Positions 35,310 to 44,052 of a stretch of DNA of 64,000 nt are shown piece by piece. Positions within the stretch are counted from its first letter, which is position 1. Every line of letters starts with the position of its first letter. Origin of the DNA: Leifsonia shinshuensis (GTDB lineage: Bacteria > Actinomycetota > Actinomycetes > Actinomycetales > Microbacteriaceae); NCBI RefSeq assembly GCF_022606355.1, contig NZ_JAHHZQ010000001.1, forward strand, positions 434,001-498,000, written 5' to 3'. Below the pieces are notes generated by a model that was given only the letters and a program-made list of their open reading frames with translations, was not told the origin of the DNA and made no database searches. The position numbers and the translations under genes are program-made.

Positions 35310-36665
35310 ATGACTGACACCCTGAGCACGCCCACGTTCACCGTGGAGCAAGAACGCCGCATCGTCACCGCCGTCCCCGGCCCCAAGTCTCAGGAGCTGC
35401 ACCAGCGACGCCTCGCCGTCGTCCCGACCGGCGTGTCGTCTGCGCTCCCCGTCTACATCGCGCGCGCCAACGGCGCCATCCTCGTCGATGTCGACGGCAA
35501 CCAGTTCGTCGACTTCGGCGCGGGCATCGGCGTCACGACCGTCGGCCACACCGAGACGGCCGTCGTCGCCGCAGCGGCCGACCAGCTGCAGGACGTCATC
35601 CACACGCTCTTCACGATCACGCCCTATGAGGAGTACGTGCGCGTCGCCGAGCTCCTCGCCGAGCGCACACCCGGCGATCACGCCAAGAAGACGGTGCTGG
35701 TCAACTCGGGCGCGGAAGCCGTCGAGAACGGCGTGAAGATCGCTCGCAAGCACACCGGCCGCCGCGCCGTCGCGGTGCTCGACCACGCCTACCACGGCCG
35801 CACCAACCTCACCATGGCGATGAACTACAAGGCGATGCCCTACGCCACCGGCTTCGGCCCGTTCGCCGGCGACGTTTACCACGCCCCGAACTCCTACCCC
35901 TACCGTGACGGCCTCAGCGGCCAGGAGGCGGCCGCCCGCACGATCGCCTACCTCGAGAAGGTCGTCGGAGCCTCCGACCTGGCCTGCCTCGTCGCAGAGC
36001 CCATCCAGGGCGAGGGCGGCTTCGTGGTGCCGGCAGAGGGCTACCTCACCGCTCTCCAGGAGTGGTGCACCGCGAACGGCGTCGTGTTCATCGCCGACGA
36101 GATCCAGAGCGGCATGGCGCGCACCGGCGCCTACTTCGCGAGCGAGCACTTCGGTCTCGTCCCTGACCTGGTGCTCAGCGCCAAGGGCATCGCCGGCGGC
36201 CTCCCCCTCGCTGCGGTCACGGGCCGTGCCGAGATCATGGACTCCGCGCAGCCCGGCGGGCTGGGTGGCACCTTCGGAGGCAACCCGGTCGCCGCCGCTG
36301 CCGCTGTCGCGGTGTTCGAGCAGATCGAGAAGGGTGACCTCCTCGCCCACGGCGCACGGATCGAGAACGCGCTCAAGCCTGCGCTCGAGAAGCTGCAGCA
36401 GAAGTACGACATCATCGGCGACGTGCGCGGCATCGGAGCGATGGTCGCCGTCGAGCTGGTGCAGCCCGGCACGGCTCAGACCACCAAGACACCCAACCCG
36501 GACGCGGTGAACGCGATCATCGCCTACGCCGCCCAGCGCGGCATCCTGTTCCTCAACGCGGGCACCTGGGGCAACGTGCTGCGATTCCTGCCGAGCCTCG
36601 CGGTGTCCGACGCGCTCATCGCCGACGCCGTCTCGGTGCTCGACGACGCCTTCGCCGCGCTGTGA
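35310..36665 (+). CDS. gabT: 4-aminobutyrate aminotransferase, second paralogue
   Basis: 451 residues, closely similar to the first paralogue over its whole length. Lys292 in SAKGIAGGLPLAAVTG binds PLP, and HAYHGRTNLTMAMN and DEIQSGMARTG are also present. TAAACT lies 10 nt before the ATG. Its stop overlaps the asparaginase GTG by 4 nt (GTGA), so amino-group release from GABA and asparagine may be expressed together. The substrate could be GABA or another omega-amino acid from polyamines. Confidence 0.92.
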   Translation: MTDTLSTPTFTVEQERRIVTAVPGPKSQELHQRRLAVVPTGVSSALPVYIARANGAILVDVDGNQFVDFGAGIGVTTVGHTETAVVAAAADQLQDVIHTLFTITPYEEYVRVAELLAERTPGDHAKKTVLVNSGAEAVENGVKIARKHTGRRAVAVLDHAYHGRTNLTMAMNYKAMPYATGFGPFAGDVYHAPNSYPYRDGLSGQEAAARTIAYLEKVVGASDLACLVAEPIQGEGGFVVPAEGYLTALQEWCTANGVVFIADEIQSGMARTGAYFASEHFGLVPDLVLSAKGIAGGLPLAAVTGRAEIMDSAQPGGLGGTFGGNPVAAAAAVAVFEQIEKGDLLAHGARIENALKPALEKLQQKYDIIGDVRGIGAMVAVELVQPGTAQTTKTPNPDAVNAIIAYAAQRGILFLNAGTWGNVLRFLPSLAVSDALIADAVSVLDDAFAAL

Positions 36666-37660
36666 CCCCGGAGGTCTTCGGCACCGGCGAGGCGGTCGAG
36701 CTCGCGGTCGTCGAGCGCAGCGGCTTCGTGGAATCGCGGCACGCCGGCTCGGCCGTCGTGCTCGGTCCCGACGGCGCTGTGGCGATCTCGCTCGGCGCTC
36801 CGGAGAAGCCGGTGTTCCCGCGCTCGTCGCTCAAGCCGTTCCAGGCCGTCGCCGTCATGGGCGCCGGTGTGCACCTGGAGGGTGCGGCAGCGGTGCTGGC
36901 GACCGCCAGCCACGCCGGCACCCCCGCGCACATCTCGGTGGTCCGCGGCCTGCTCGCGCAGGCCCAGCTGACGGAGGATGCCCTGCTCTGCCCCGCCGAC
37001 TGGCCGCTCGACGCGTCCGCGCGTGAGGCGGCGATCCGCGACGGCGCCCAGCGCAGCCCGGTGTTCATGAACTGCTCCGGCAAGCACGCGGCGATGCTGC
37101 TCGCCTGCCGGGTCAACAACTGGCCGTTCGAGAGCTATCTCGATCCGCAGCACCCGCTGCAGCAGCACATCCGCGACACCACGGAACGCCTGACCGGCGA
37201 GAAGGTCGTGGCCACCGGGGTCGACGGCTGCGGCGCCCCCGTCCACGCCATGTCGCTCCTCGCGCTCGCGCGCGGCATCCAGCGCATCGGAACGGCCTCC
37301 GACGGCTCGCCGTTCGCACTGTTCCGCAACGCGGCACAGCTGCGCACGGCCGTGCTCGCCGACGGCTGGGCGATCGATGGGCCGGGGCGCGCCAACACGG
37401 TCGTGATCGACGAGCTGGGGATCTTCGCCAAGCTGGGCGCAGAAGGGGTCATGGTCATGGCGGCGCCCGATGGCACGACCGTGGCGCTCAAGATCCTCGA
37501 CGGCAGCCTGCGTGCCGCCACGATCGTGGCGCTGTCGCTGCTCGCCGACGCCGGCGCGCTCGATCGCGCTGCGATCGACGCCGTCGCACCGAAGCTCGAC
37601 CTGGCCGTCCTCGGCCGCGGCGCCCCCGTCGGCACCATCCGCGCCTCCTACGCCCGCTGA
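36662..37660 (+). CDS. Asparaginase (asparaginase II / Rhizobium type)
   Basis: 332 residues. It matches the Rhizobium-type family, unrelated to E. coli AnsA/AnsB. The SxxK pair is Ser55/Lys58 in RSSLKPFQ. The cysteines of NCSGKHAAML and DGCGAPVHAM correspond to the zinc-site residues described for Rhizobium ReAV (established knowledge of that family). It hydrolyses asparagine to aspartate and ammonia. GTG start coupled to gabT. No signal peptide is seen, so it is cytoplasmic. Confidence 0.9.
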   Translation: MTPEVFGTGEAVELAVVERSGFVESRHAGSAVVLGPDGAVAISLGAPEKPVFPRSSLKPFQAVAVMGAGVHLEGAAAVLATASHAGTPAHISVVRGLLAQAQLTEDALLCPADWPLDASAREAAIRDGAQRSPVFMNCSGKHAAMLLACRVNNWPFESYLDPQHPLQQHIRDTTERLTGEKVVATGVDGCGAPVHAMSLLALARGIQRIGTASDGSPFALFRNAAQLRTAVLADGWAIDGPGRANTVVIDELGIFAKLGAEGVMVMAAPDGTTVALKILDGSLRAATIVALSLLADAGALDRAAIDAVAPKLDLAVLGRGAPVGTIRASYAR

Positions 37661-37672
37661 CCCACGCCGAGG

Positions 37673-37719
37673 GGTACGCAAACGCCCCTAAAACTCAGTT
37701 TTAGGGGCGTTTACGTACC
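37673..37719. terminator. Strong bidirectional terminator between the asparaginase gene and potC
   Basis: AAACGCCCCTAAAACT and its exact complement flank a single base at 37696; GGTACG/CGTACC extends the stem after one mismatch. The A-run and T-run on either side allow intrinsic termination in both directions, which is rare in this GC-rich window. Confidence 0.9.
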
Positions 37720-37738
37720 GCTCGGTCGGCGGTGCCCG

Positions 37739-38563
37739 CTACTGGGTGGCGCGAGCGAGGCGGCGCGCGCGGGCGGCGGCGGTGAGCTGGGTGATCAGGA
37801 CCACGAGGATGGTCAGGATGAACACCGCGGACGCGATCACGTTCGCCTGGGCCGGGATGCCGCGCGACGCCGCGATGTAGATGTACATCGGGAACGTGGT
37901 GACCGCACCGGCGTTGAAATTCGTGATGATGAAGTCGTCGAAGCTCAACGAGAACGACAACAGGGCGGCCGACAGGATGCCGGGCAGGAGCAGCGGGAAC
38001 GTGATCCGCCAGAACACCGCGTTGGGCGACCCGTACAGATCGCGCCCCGCCTCCTCCAGCGCCGGGTCGAGCGACGCGACGCGCGCCTTCACCGTGACCA
38101 CCACGAAGCTGATGCAGAACATGACGTGGGCGATGATGATCGTCCCGAAGCCCTTGTTCACGCCCAGGCTCAGGAACTGCGCCGCAAGGCCGGCACCGAG
38201 CACGACCTCCGGGCTGGCCATCGGCAGGAAGAGCAGCAGGCTGGTCTGGGAACGGAACCGGAAGCGGTAGCGCATCAGGGCGATGGCGATCATCGTCCCG
38301 AGGACCGTCGCGATCACGGTCGAGACGATACCGATGATGATGCTGGCCGTGAAGGCGTCGCAGATCCCGGCCGCGTCGCACACGTTCGTCCAGTTGCGCA
38401 GGGTGAAGCCGCGCCACGCGATGTTGTTCTTGATCGCGTCGTTGAAGGAGAACGCGAACGTGTAGACGATCGGGATCAGCAGGAAGGCCAGGGCGAGGAA
38501 GGCGTAGACGCCCAATCCCAGGCCGCGGAAGCGGAAGCGCGCGCGGGGCTCGGTGGTCGTCAC
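37739..38563 (-). CDS. potC: Polyamine ABC transporter permease PotC-like
   Basis: 274 residues, six membrane segments, with permease motif LEEAGRDLYGSPNAVFWRIT before the last helices. GTG start overlaps the potB stop by 4 nt, with GGAGG 7 nt upstream. It forms the spermidine/putrescine channel with PotB. Confidence 0.9.
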   Translation of the reverse strand: MTTTEPRARFRFRGLGLGVYAFLALAFLLIPIVYTFAFSFNDAIKNNIAWRGFTLRNWTNVCDAAGICDAFTASIIIGIVSTVIATVLGTMIAIALMRYRFRFRSQTSLLLFLPMASPEVVLGAGLAAQFLSLGVNKGFGTIIIAHVMFCISFVVVTVKARVASLDPALEEAGRDLYGSPNAVFWRITFPLLLPGILSAALLSFSLSFDDFIITNFNAGAVTTFPMYIYIAASRGIPAQANVIASAVFILTILVVLITQLTAAARARRLARATQ

Positions 38564-39480
38564 AGCAGGTCCTCCGTTCCGCTCCGCCGCACATACAGCC
38601 CGACGATGACCAGGATGACCGCCATCAGGACCACTGACATGGCGGCCGCCGTCGGATAGTTCTGCAGCACGAGGAAGTTGCTCTCGATGACGTTGCCCAT
38701 CATCGAGGTGTCGGCCGCGCCGAGGAAGTCCTGGGACGCGTTGATGTAGTCGCCCGCCGCCGGGATGAAGGTCAGCAGCGTCCCCGACACGATGCCGGGC
38801 ATCGACAGCGGGATGGTCACCTTGCGGAAGGTCGTCCAGTTGCTCGCATAGAGGTCCTGGCCGGCCTCCAGCAGCCGGGTGTCCAGTCGTTCCAGCGTGG
38901 AGTACAGCGGCAGTGTCATGAACGGGATGAAGTTGTACGTCAGACCGAAGATGACCGAGAACGGCGTGCCGGTGATGTGGGCGTCCGGCGGGAGGATGCT
39001 GAGCGCCTTGAGCGAGCTCGCTACCCACGCGTCGTCACTGAGGATGGCTTTCCACGCGAGCGTGCGCAGCAGGAAGCTGATGAAGAACGGCGCGATGACC
39101 AGCGTCATCAGGAGGTTCTGCAGCACCGGACGTGCCCGCATCTTCACTCCGATGAAGTAGGCCAGCGGATAGCTGATCACGAGCGCCGCAGCGGTCGCGA
39201 TCAATGCGTAGCCGAACGAGCGCAGGATCTGCGGCCAGTACTCGGAGATCGAGTCGGTGTAGTTCTGCCACTGGAACGCGGCCTGGTATTGCCCGATGTC
39301 GCCCTCGGGCACCGGCGCCTGGAACGACGTGATGATGAGCGACACCAGCGGGGTGAGGAAGAACAGCACCAGGTAGAGCACACCCGGGAGCAGCAGGACC
39401 AGCGCGATCCCCGACTTGCGGCGGACGGCGGGTTCCTGATCCCTCGTCGCCGGAGGCCCTGTGAAGGCGGCGATCGCCAT
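38560..39480 (-). CDS. potB: Polyamine ABC transporter permease PotB-like
   Basis: 306 residues. A short cytoplasmic lead is followed by six membrane segments beginning SGIALVLLLPGVLYLVLFFL. The EAA-type loop LLEAGQDLYASNWTTFRKVT contacts the ATPase. It directly follows the potA stop and is coupled to potC. Confidence 0.9.
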   Translation of the reverse strand: MAIAAFTGPPATRDQEPAVRRKSGIALVLLLPGVLYLVLFFLTPLVSLIITSFQAPVPEGDIGQYQAAFQWQNYTDSISEYWPQILRSFGYALIATAAALVISYPLAYFIGVKMRARPVLQNLLMTLVIAPFFISFLLRTLAWKAILSDDAWVASSLKALSILPPDAHITGTPFSVIFGLTYNFIPFMTLPLYSTLERLDTRLLEAGQDLYASNWTTFRKVTIPLSMPGIVSGTLLTFIPAAGDYINASQDFLGAADTSMMGNVIESNFLVLQNYPTAAAMSVVLMAVILVIVGLYVRRSGTEDLL

Positions 39481-40680
39481 CTATGCCTCCTCCAGCTCGG
39501 ACAGCAACCGCTCCTTCGCCTGCGCCGCCACCGCCTGCGTGTCGGTGTCGTCGGCGAAGCGACCGTCGGCCGGGGGCTCGTCCGCGAGCACGAACGTGTG
39601 GGAGGGCTCCCACGACACCCAGACCTCGTCGCCGAACCCGGCTGCCGGCCCGCTCGCCAGGTTCTGGGCGAACACGACCACGGTGCCGAGGCCGGCGACG
39701 TCGACCAGGTACTGCGTGCTCACGCCGCTGAACGACACGTCGATGACCCGGCCGGGACCGAGGCGGTTCGCGCCGGACGGGATGGTCTGCTCGGCCGTGT
39801 GCAGCGTGAGCTTCTCCGGACGGACCCCGACGGTGACCGTGCCGGACGTGCGCTGGGCGCGCGAACGCGGCACCTGGATGCGCGCGCCGGCGACCTCCAC
39901 GCCGAGCGTGTCGCCTGCGCCGTCGAACACCGGCCCGACGAAGAGGTTCGACTGGCCGAGGAAGTTCGCCACGAACACCGTCGACGGCAGCTCGTAGAGC
40001 AGCTCGGGCGCACCCATCTGCTCGATCCGGCCCTTGTTCATCACGGCGACTGTGTCGGCCATGGTCATGGCCTCCTCCTGGTCGTGGGTCACGTGCACGA
40101 ACGTCAGGCCGACCTCCGTCTGGATCGATTTCAGCTCGAGCTGCATCTGCCGGCGGAGCTTGAGGTCGAGAGCGCCGAGCGGCTCGTCGAGCAGCAGCAG
40201 CGCCGGCCGGTTGACGACGGCGCGCGCCAGGGCCACACGCTGCTGCTGGCCGCCGGAGAGCTGGGCGGGGCGACGGGCGGCGAGGTGGTCGAGCTCGACC
40301 AGCTGCAGCGCTTCGTGCGCCTTCGCCACCGGGTCGCCGATCTTGCGGCGGCGGAGGCCGAACGCGACGTTCTCGAGGATCGTCATGTGCGGGAAAAGGG
40401 CGTAGCTCTGGAACACGGTGTTGACCGGCCGCTGGAAGGGCTTGGTACGTGTCACGTCCTGCCCACCGATGAGGATGCGGCCCTCCGTGGGATCCTCCAG
40501 GCCGGCGACGAGCCGAAGCGTCGTGGTCTTGCCGCAGCCGCTCGGGCCGAGCAGTGCGAAGAACGACCCCGCGGGGATGGTCAGGTCGAGGTTCTCGATG
40601 GCCGTGAATCCGGGGAACCGCTTGCGGATGCCGATCAGCTGCAGGTCGGCTCCGGACTCGGCGAAGACTCCCTTCGGCAT
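39481..40680 (-). CDS. potA: Polyamine ABC transporter ATP-binding protein PotA-like
   Basis: 399 residues: Walker [18 protein letters not shown], signature [15 protein letters not shown], Walker [14 protein letters not shown] and H-loop [22 protein letters not shown]-terminal TOBE regulatory domain starts near residue 270. The ATG overlaps the potD stop by one base. Confidence 0.92.
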   Translation of the reverse strand: MPKGVFAESGADLQLIGIRKRFPGFTAIENLDLTIPAGSFFALLGPSGCGKTTTLRLVAGLEDPTEGRILIGGQDVTRTKPFQRPVNTVFQSYALFPHMTILENVAFGLRRRKIGDPVAKAHEALQLVELDHLAARRPAQLSGGQQQRVALARAVVNRPALLLLDEPLGALDLKLRRQMQLELKSIQTEVGLTFVHVTHDQEEAMTMADTVAVMNKGRIEQMGAPELLYELPSTVFVANFLGQSNLFVGPVFDGAGDTLGVEVAGARIQVPRSRAQRTSGTVTVGVRPEKLTLHTAEQTIPSGANRLGPGRVIDVSFSGVSTQYLVDVAGLGTVVVFAQNLASGPAAGFGDEVWVSWEPSHTFVLADEPPADGRFADDTDTQAVAAQAKERLLSELEEA

Positions 40681-41894
40681 CAGGCCCCCAGGATCACTTT
40701 CTGGAACGCCGCCTGGTACTTCTGCTCCTGGGCCGGCGTGAGGGTGCGGAAGACGTGCACCTTCGAGAGGGTCTCCTCGTCGGGGAAGATCAGCTGGTTC
40801 TCCGCCAGCTTCGCGTCGATCTTCACGGCCGCCTCCTTCGCGCCCTGCACGGGCGTGATGTAGTTGACCCACGCGGCGACCTCTGCCGCGACCTCCGGCT
40901 CGTAGTAGTAGTCGATGAGCTTCTCGGCGTTGGCCTTGCGCGGCGAGCCGATCGGGATGACGAAGTTGTCGCTCCAGAGCGTGCCACCGGCCTCCGGGAT
41001 GGCGAACTGCCAGTTGTCGCCGGCCTCGGCGTTCAGCTGGGTGATGTCTCCCGACCAGCAGATCGCCGCGAGCGTGTCACCGGACTTCAGGTCGTTGAGG
41101 TACGAGTTGCCCTTGATGTTGCGGATCTGGCCGTCGTTGACCTCCTTGGTCAGGGTGTCGATGGCCTTGTTGAAGTCGTCGTCGCTGAACTCCTTGGAGA
41201 TGTCGACGCCCTGCTGCAACAGGAGGAGCCCCATCGTGTCGCGCATCTCGCTGAGCACGCCGACCTTGCCTTTGAGGTCGGGCTTCCAGAGGTCCTCGAT
41301 CGACTTCAGACCGTTCGGCAGCTTCTCCTTGTTCCAGCAGATGCCGGCGAATCCGCTCTGCCACGGCAGCGACTTCGCCCGCCCCGGGTCGAAGTCGACG
41401 TTCACCAAGTTCGAGGTGAGGTTCTTCTTGTTCGGGATCGCCGCCTGGTCGAACGACTGCACGTAGCCGAGGCGGATCCAGCGCGCGATCATCCAGTCGG
41501 TGAGACAGACGGTGTCGGCGCCGATGTCCTTGCCGAGCGCGAGCTGGTCCTTGACCTTCGCGTAGTAGGTGTTGTTGTCGTCGACGGCGACGTCGTACTT
41601 GACCTTCAGCCCGGACTGCTTCTGGAACGCCTCCAGCGTCGGGTACTTGCCGTTCTGGTCCTGGTCGAGGTACGCCTGCCAGTTGGCCCAGGTGAGGGTC
41701 TTGTCGGTGCTCGACTGGTCCTTGGCGGGCGTCGGCTTGCTGGAGGCCCCTCCTGTCGAGCACGCGGCCAGCGCCAGCGCCGCGGCACTGGCGGTCGCGC
41801 CGGCGAGCAGACCGCGGCGGGTGAGTTGCGAGGCACGAGCCGATTGCACCAGTTGGCGGATCATCGGGTCGTTCGGGAGAGGCCTGTTCTTCAC
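40680..41894 (-). CDS. potD: Polyamine ABC transporter substrate-binding protein PotD-like (Tat lipoprotein)
   Basis: 404 residues. The signal peptide has a twin-arginine motif (TRRGLLAG) and a lipobox (LALAAC), so it is probably exported folded by Tat and lipidated. The PotD-type domain includes LTWANWQAYLD, FAGICWNKEKLPNGLKSIED and FVIPIGSPRKANAEKLIDYY. It binds putrescine or spermidine outside. GTG 41894 was chosen because GAAGGAG lies 8 nt upstream and the signal peptide then has normal length. It is the first gene of potDABC. Confidence 0.9.
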   Translation of the reverse strand: MKNRPLPNDPMIRQLVQSARASQLTRRGLLAGATASAAALALAACSTGGASSKPTPAKDQSSTDKTLTWANWQAYLDQDQNGKYPTLEAFQKQSGLKVKYDVAVDDNNTYYAKVKDQLALGKDIGADTVCLTDWMIARWIRLGYVQSFDQAAIPNKKNLTSNLVNVDFDPGRAKSLPWQSGFAGICWNKEKLPNGLKSIEDLWKPDLKGKVGVLSEMRDTMGLLLLQQGVDISKEFSDDDFNKAIDTLTKEVNDGQIRNIKGNSYLNDLKSGDTLAAICWSGDITQLNAEAGDNWQFAIPEAGGTLWSDNFVIPIGSPRKANAEKLIDYYYEPEVAAEVAAWVNYITPVQGAKEAAVKIDAKLAENQLIFPDEETLSKVHVFRTLTPAQEQKYQAAFQKVILGA

Positions 41895-42263
41895 GTGCGG
41901 AGCTCCTTCGGGTCTGGCTGGTGGTACCTGCAGGGCGATCCGCCGGGGCACTGCGTCGTGCCTCGGGGTGGGTAGATCCTGGCACACCACCGACGCGATC
42001 CGCACCCATCGGAGACCGAATCGTCCATCTTGAAACATGATCGTCACGAAATCCGCGTCGATTCGCCCGAAAGACGCGGGAAACCGCACACGGCGTCTCC
42101 CCCGCGGAGGAGCAGCGAGACGAACTGTCGATATCCGCGTTAGCTCGACACAGAATTTACGGAATCAGCACCATCCTTCATGAATTGCTATCGAAATCCT
42201 CCGTGAAGGGCGCTAGGGTGTTCTCGAACCATCACGTCGAAGTGCAAGGAGCTGAGGAGCCCC
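41895..42263. other. Intergenic region between potD and ald
   Basis: 369 bp without a gene, AT-richer towards the ald side. Seen here: the potD ribosome site, the ald promoter (42214) and its ribosome sites (AAGGAG 42246-42251, GAGGAG 42254-42259), and a small TTCATGAA palindrome at 42177-42184. No AldR-type gene is adjacent. The potD promoter could not be placed with confidence. Confidence 0.7.
42214..42219 (+). promoter_or_regulatory. Candidate -10 (TAGGGT) of ald
   Basis: TAGGGT lies 44 nt before the ald ATG. A leader of about 38 nt with two ribosome-site-like stretches contrasts with the leaderless genes in this window. Confidence 0.5.
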
Positions 42264-43379
42264 ATGAAGGTCGCGATCCCCCGCGAGATCAAGAACAACG
42301 AATTCCGCGTGGCGATTACGCCCGCAGGCGTCCATGACCTGGTCGGCGCCGGACACGAGGTGTACGTGGAGACCGGAGCCGGTGTCGGCTCCTCCATCCC
42401 GGACGACTTCTACGCGGGAGCCGGCGCCACCATCCTCCCGGATGCCGCCTCCACCTGGGCCGCCGGAGACCTGATCCTGAAGGTGAAGGAGCCGATCGCC
42501 TCCGAGTACGGCTACTTCCGCGAGGGGCTCGTGCTGTTCACCTACCTCCACCTCGCCGCGGACGAGGAGCTGACGCGCGCCCTGATCGCGTCCGGCGTCA
42601 CGGCGATCGCCTACGAGACGGTGCAGCTGCCCAACCGCGCACTCCCGCTGCTCGCACCGATGAGCGAGGTCGCCGGCCGGCTCGCCCCCATCGTCGGGGC
42701 CACGACCATGATGAAGCCGAACGGCGGCCCCGGGCTGCTCGTCCCCGGCGTCCCCGGCACGCATCCGGCCGTCGTCACCGTGCTCGGAGGCGGCGTCGCC
42801 GGCACGAACGCCACCTCGGTGGCGGTCGGCCTCGGTGCCGAGGTCACTGTGCTCGACACCAACATCGCGCGGCTCCGCGAACTCGACGCGCTCTACGCCG
42901 GTCGCATCAAGACCATCGCCTCGAACAGCTTCGAGATCGACAAGGCCGTCGTCGCCTCCGACCTCGTGATCGGCTCGGTGCTCGTGCCGGGAGCCAAGGC
43001 GCCCAAGCTGGTCAGCAACGAGCTGGTCTCGCGCATGAAGCCGGGCAGTGTGCTCGTCGACATCGCCGTCGACCAGGGCGGCTGCTTCGCCGACTCGCAC
43101 CCCACCACCCACGCCGACCCCACCTTCACGGTGCACCAGTCGTTGTTCTACTGCGTGGCGAACATGCCCGGGGCCGTCCCGCACACCTCCACATACGCGC
43201 TCACCAACGCGACGCTGCCCTACGCACGCGCCATCGCCAACAACGGCTGGCAGGCGGCGCTCCGTGCGGACGCATCGCTCGCGCTCGGCCTCAACGTGCA
43301 CGCCGGCCACGTCACCAACCCGGGTGTCGCCGAGGCGCACGGAATCGTGGACGCCGCCGTCGCCGACGCCCTGGTCTGA
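42264..43379 (+). CDS. ald: Alanine dehydrogenase
   Basis: 371 residues, the standard length. Lys75 (LKVKEP) and His96 (TYLHLAADEE) are the substrate-binding and catalytic residues known from Mycobacterium tuberculosis Ald. The Rossmann motif is VTVLGGGVAGTNATSVAVG, and VDQGGCFADSHPTTH follows. It interconverts alanine and pyruvate plus ammonia with NAD, and in relatives helps redox balance under low oxygen. Flanked by its own promoter and a terminator, it is monocistronic. Confidence 0.96.
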   Translation: MKVAIPREIKNNEFRVAITPAGVHDLVGAGHEVYVETGAGVGSSIPDDFYAGAGATILPDAASTWAAGDLILKVKEPIASEYGYFREGLVLFTYLHLAADEELTRALIASGVTAIAYETVQLPNRALPLLAPMSEVAGRLAPIVGATTMMKPNGGPGLLVPGVPGTHPAVVTVLGGGVAGTNATSVAVGLGAEVTVLDTNIARLRELDALYAGRIKTIASNSFEIDKAVVASDLVIGSVLVPGAKAPKLVSNELVSRMKPGSVLVDIAVDQGGCFADSHPTTHADPTFTVHQSLFYCVANMPGAVPHTSTYALTNATLPYARAIANNGWQAALRADASLALGLNVHAGHVTNPGVAEAHGIVDAAVADALV

Positions 43380-43380
43380 C

Positions 43381-43439
43381 CGCAGGCGAGGGAGCTCCTC
43401 TGCCCGGCCGTTCGCGCGGCCGGCAGAGGAGTTCCTGCG
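43381..43439. terminator. Hairpin between ald and the zinc-ribbon/FHA gene
   Basis: CTCCTCTGCCCGGCCG pairs with CGGCCGGCAGAGGAG (one bulge) around a TTCGCG loop. Outer CGCAGG/CCTGCG extends it. The convergent genes both end nearby. Confidence 0.75.
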
Positions 43440-43464
43440 TTTCCGACGCCGAATCAGGGAGACG

Positions 43465-44052
43465 TCAGCTGACGTCGAACCATTGGTCGCCGATGTCGAC
43501 CCTGGTCCCCCGGCCCACCCGGTAGCGGCGGCCCGCTTCGCATTGCCGCGCCACGCCACCGAGCGGGCGCGCGACAGTGCCGTTGCCGGAATAGCGGTCG
43601 CAGATCCAGAGGTCGTCGCCTTCGAGCCCGAACTCGAGGTGCGTCTTGGAGACGCTGCGTGCCGGGTCCGAGATGGCGACCAGCTGGTCGACGTGCTCCC
43701 CCGGCTGCGTGATCGGGCGCCGTCCGATCAGCCCGCTGCCGAGCACGTCCACTGACTCCCCGGTGGAGAAGCTCAGCCGGAACAGCCGCACGGAGGCCGC
43801 ACGCGGGGCGCTCTCGATCGAGACGACCTCGATGGCCTCGGTCGGCGGGAGCCCGTCATCATCGACGTCCACCGAGCCAGGGAACCGGCCGGCGACCGCG
43901 GGCTTCGCGAGAGGCTGGACGATCGAGGTGTCGGACGGTCGCGAGTCGGCGACCTCCGGCGGCCGCACCCGCGACGCCGTCACCGAACTCCCGCAGTTTC
44001 CGCAGAACAGCGTCCCCTCGGAGAGCGCCGCTCCGCACACCCGGCATCTCAT
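43465..44052 (-). CDS. Zinc-ribbon plus FHA-domain protein
   Basis: 195 residues. The N-terminal zinc ribbon has Cys3, Cys6, Cys17 and Cys20 (CRVC, then CGNC). An acidic linker follows, then a C-terminal FHA domain with GRRPI, SVSKTHLEF and GNGTVARP, the phosphothreonine-binding loops. It is the last gene of the kinase/MoxR cluster and overlaps the transglutaminase-like gene by 4 nt. It is a likely reader of proteins phosphorylated by the cluster's kinase (inference). Confidence 0.88.
   Translation of the reverse strand: MRCRVCGAALSEGTLFCGNCGSSVTASRVRPPEVADSRPSDTSIVQPLAKPAVAGRFPGSVDVDDDGLPPTEAIEVVSIESAPRAASVRLFRLSFSTGESVDVLGSGLIGRRPITQPGEHVDQLVAISDPARSVSKTHLEFGLEGDDLWICDRYSGNGTVARPLGGVARQCEAGRRYRVGRGTRVDIGDQWFDVS

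Noticed and set aside
37661-37738. Attenuator for potC suggested by the AT-rich hairpin
   Set aside because: It lies downstream of potC and downstream of the asparaginase gene, so it is a shared terminator, not a leader element.
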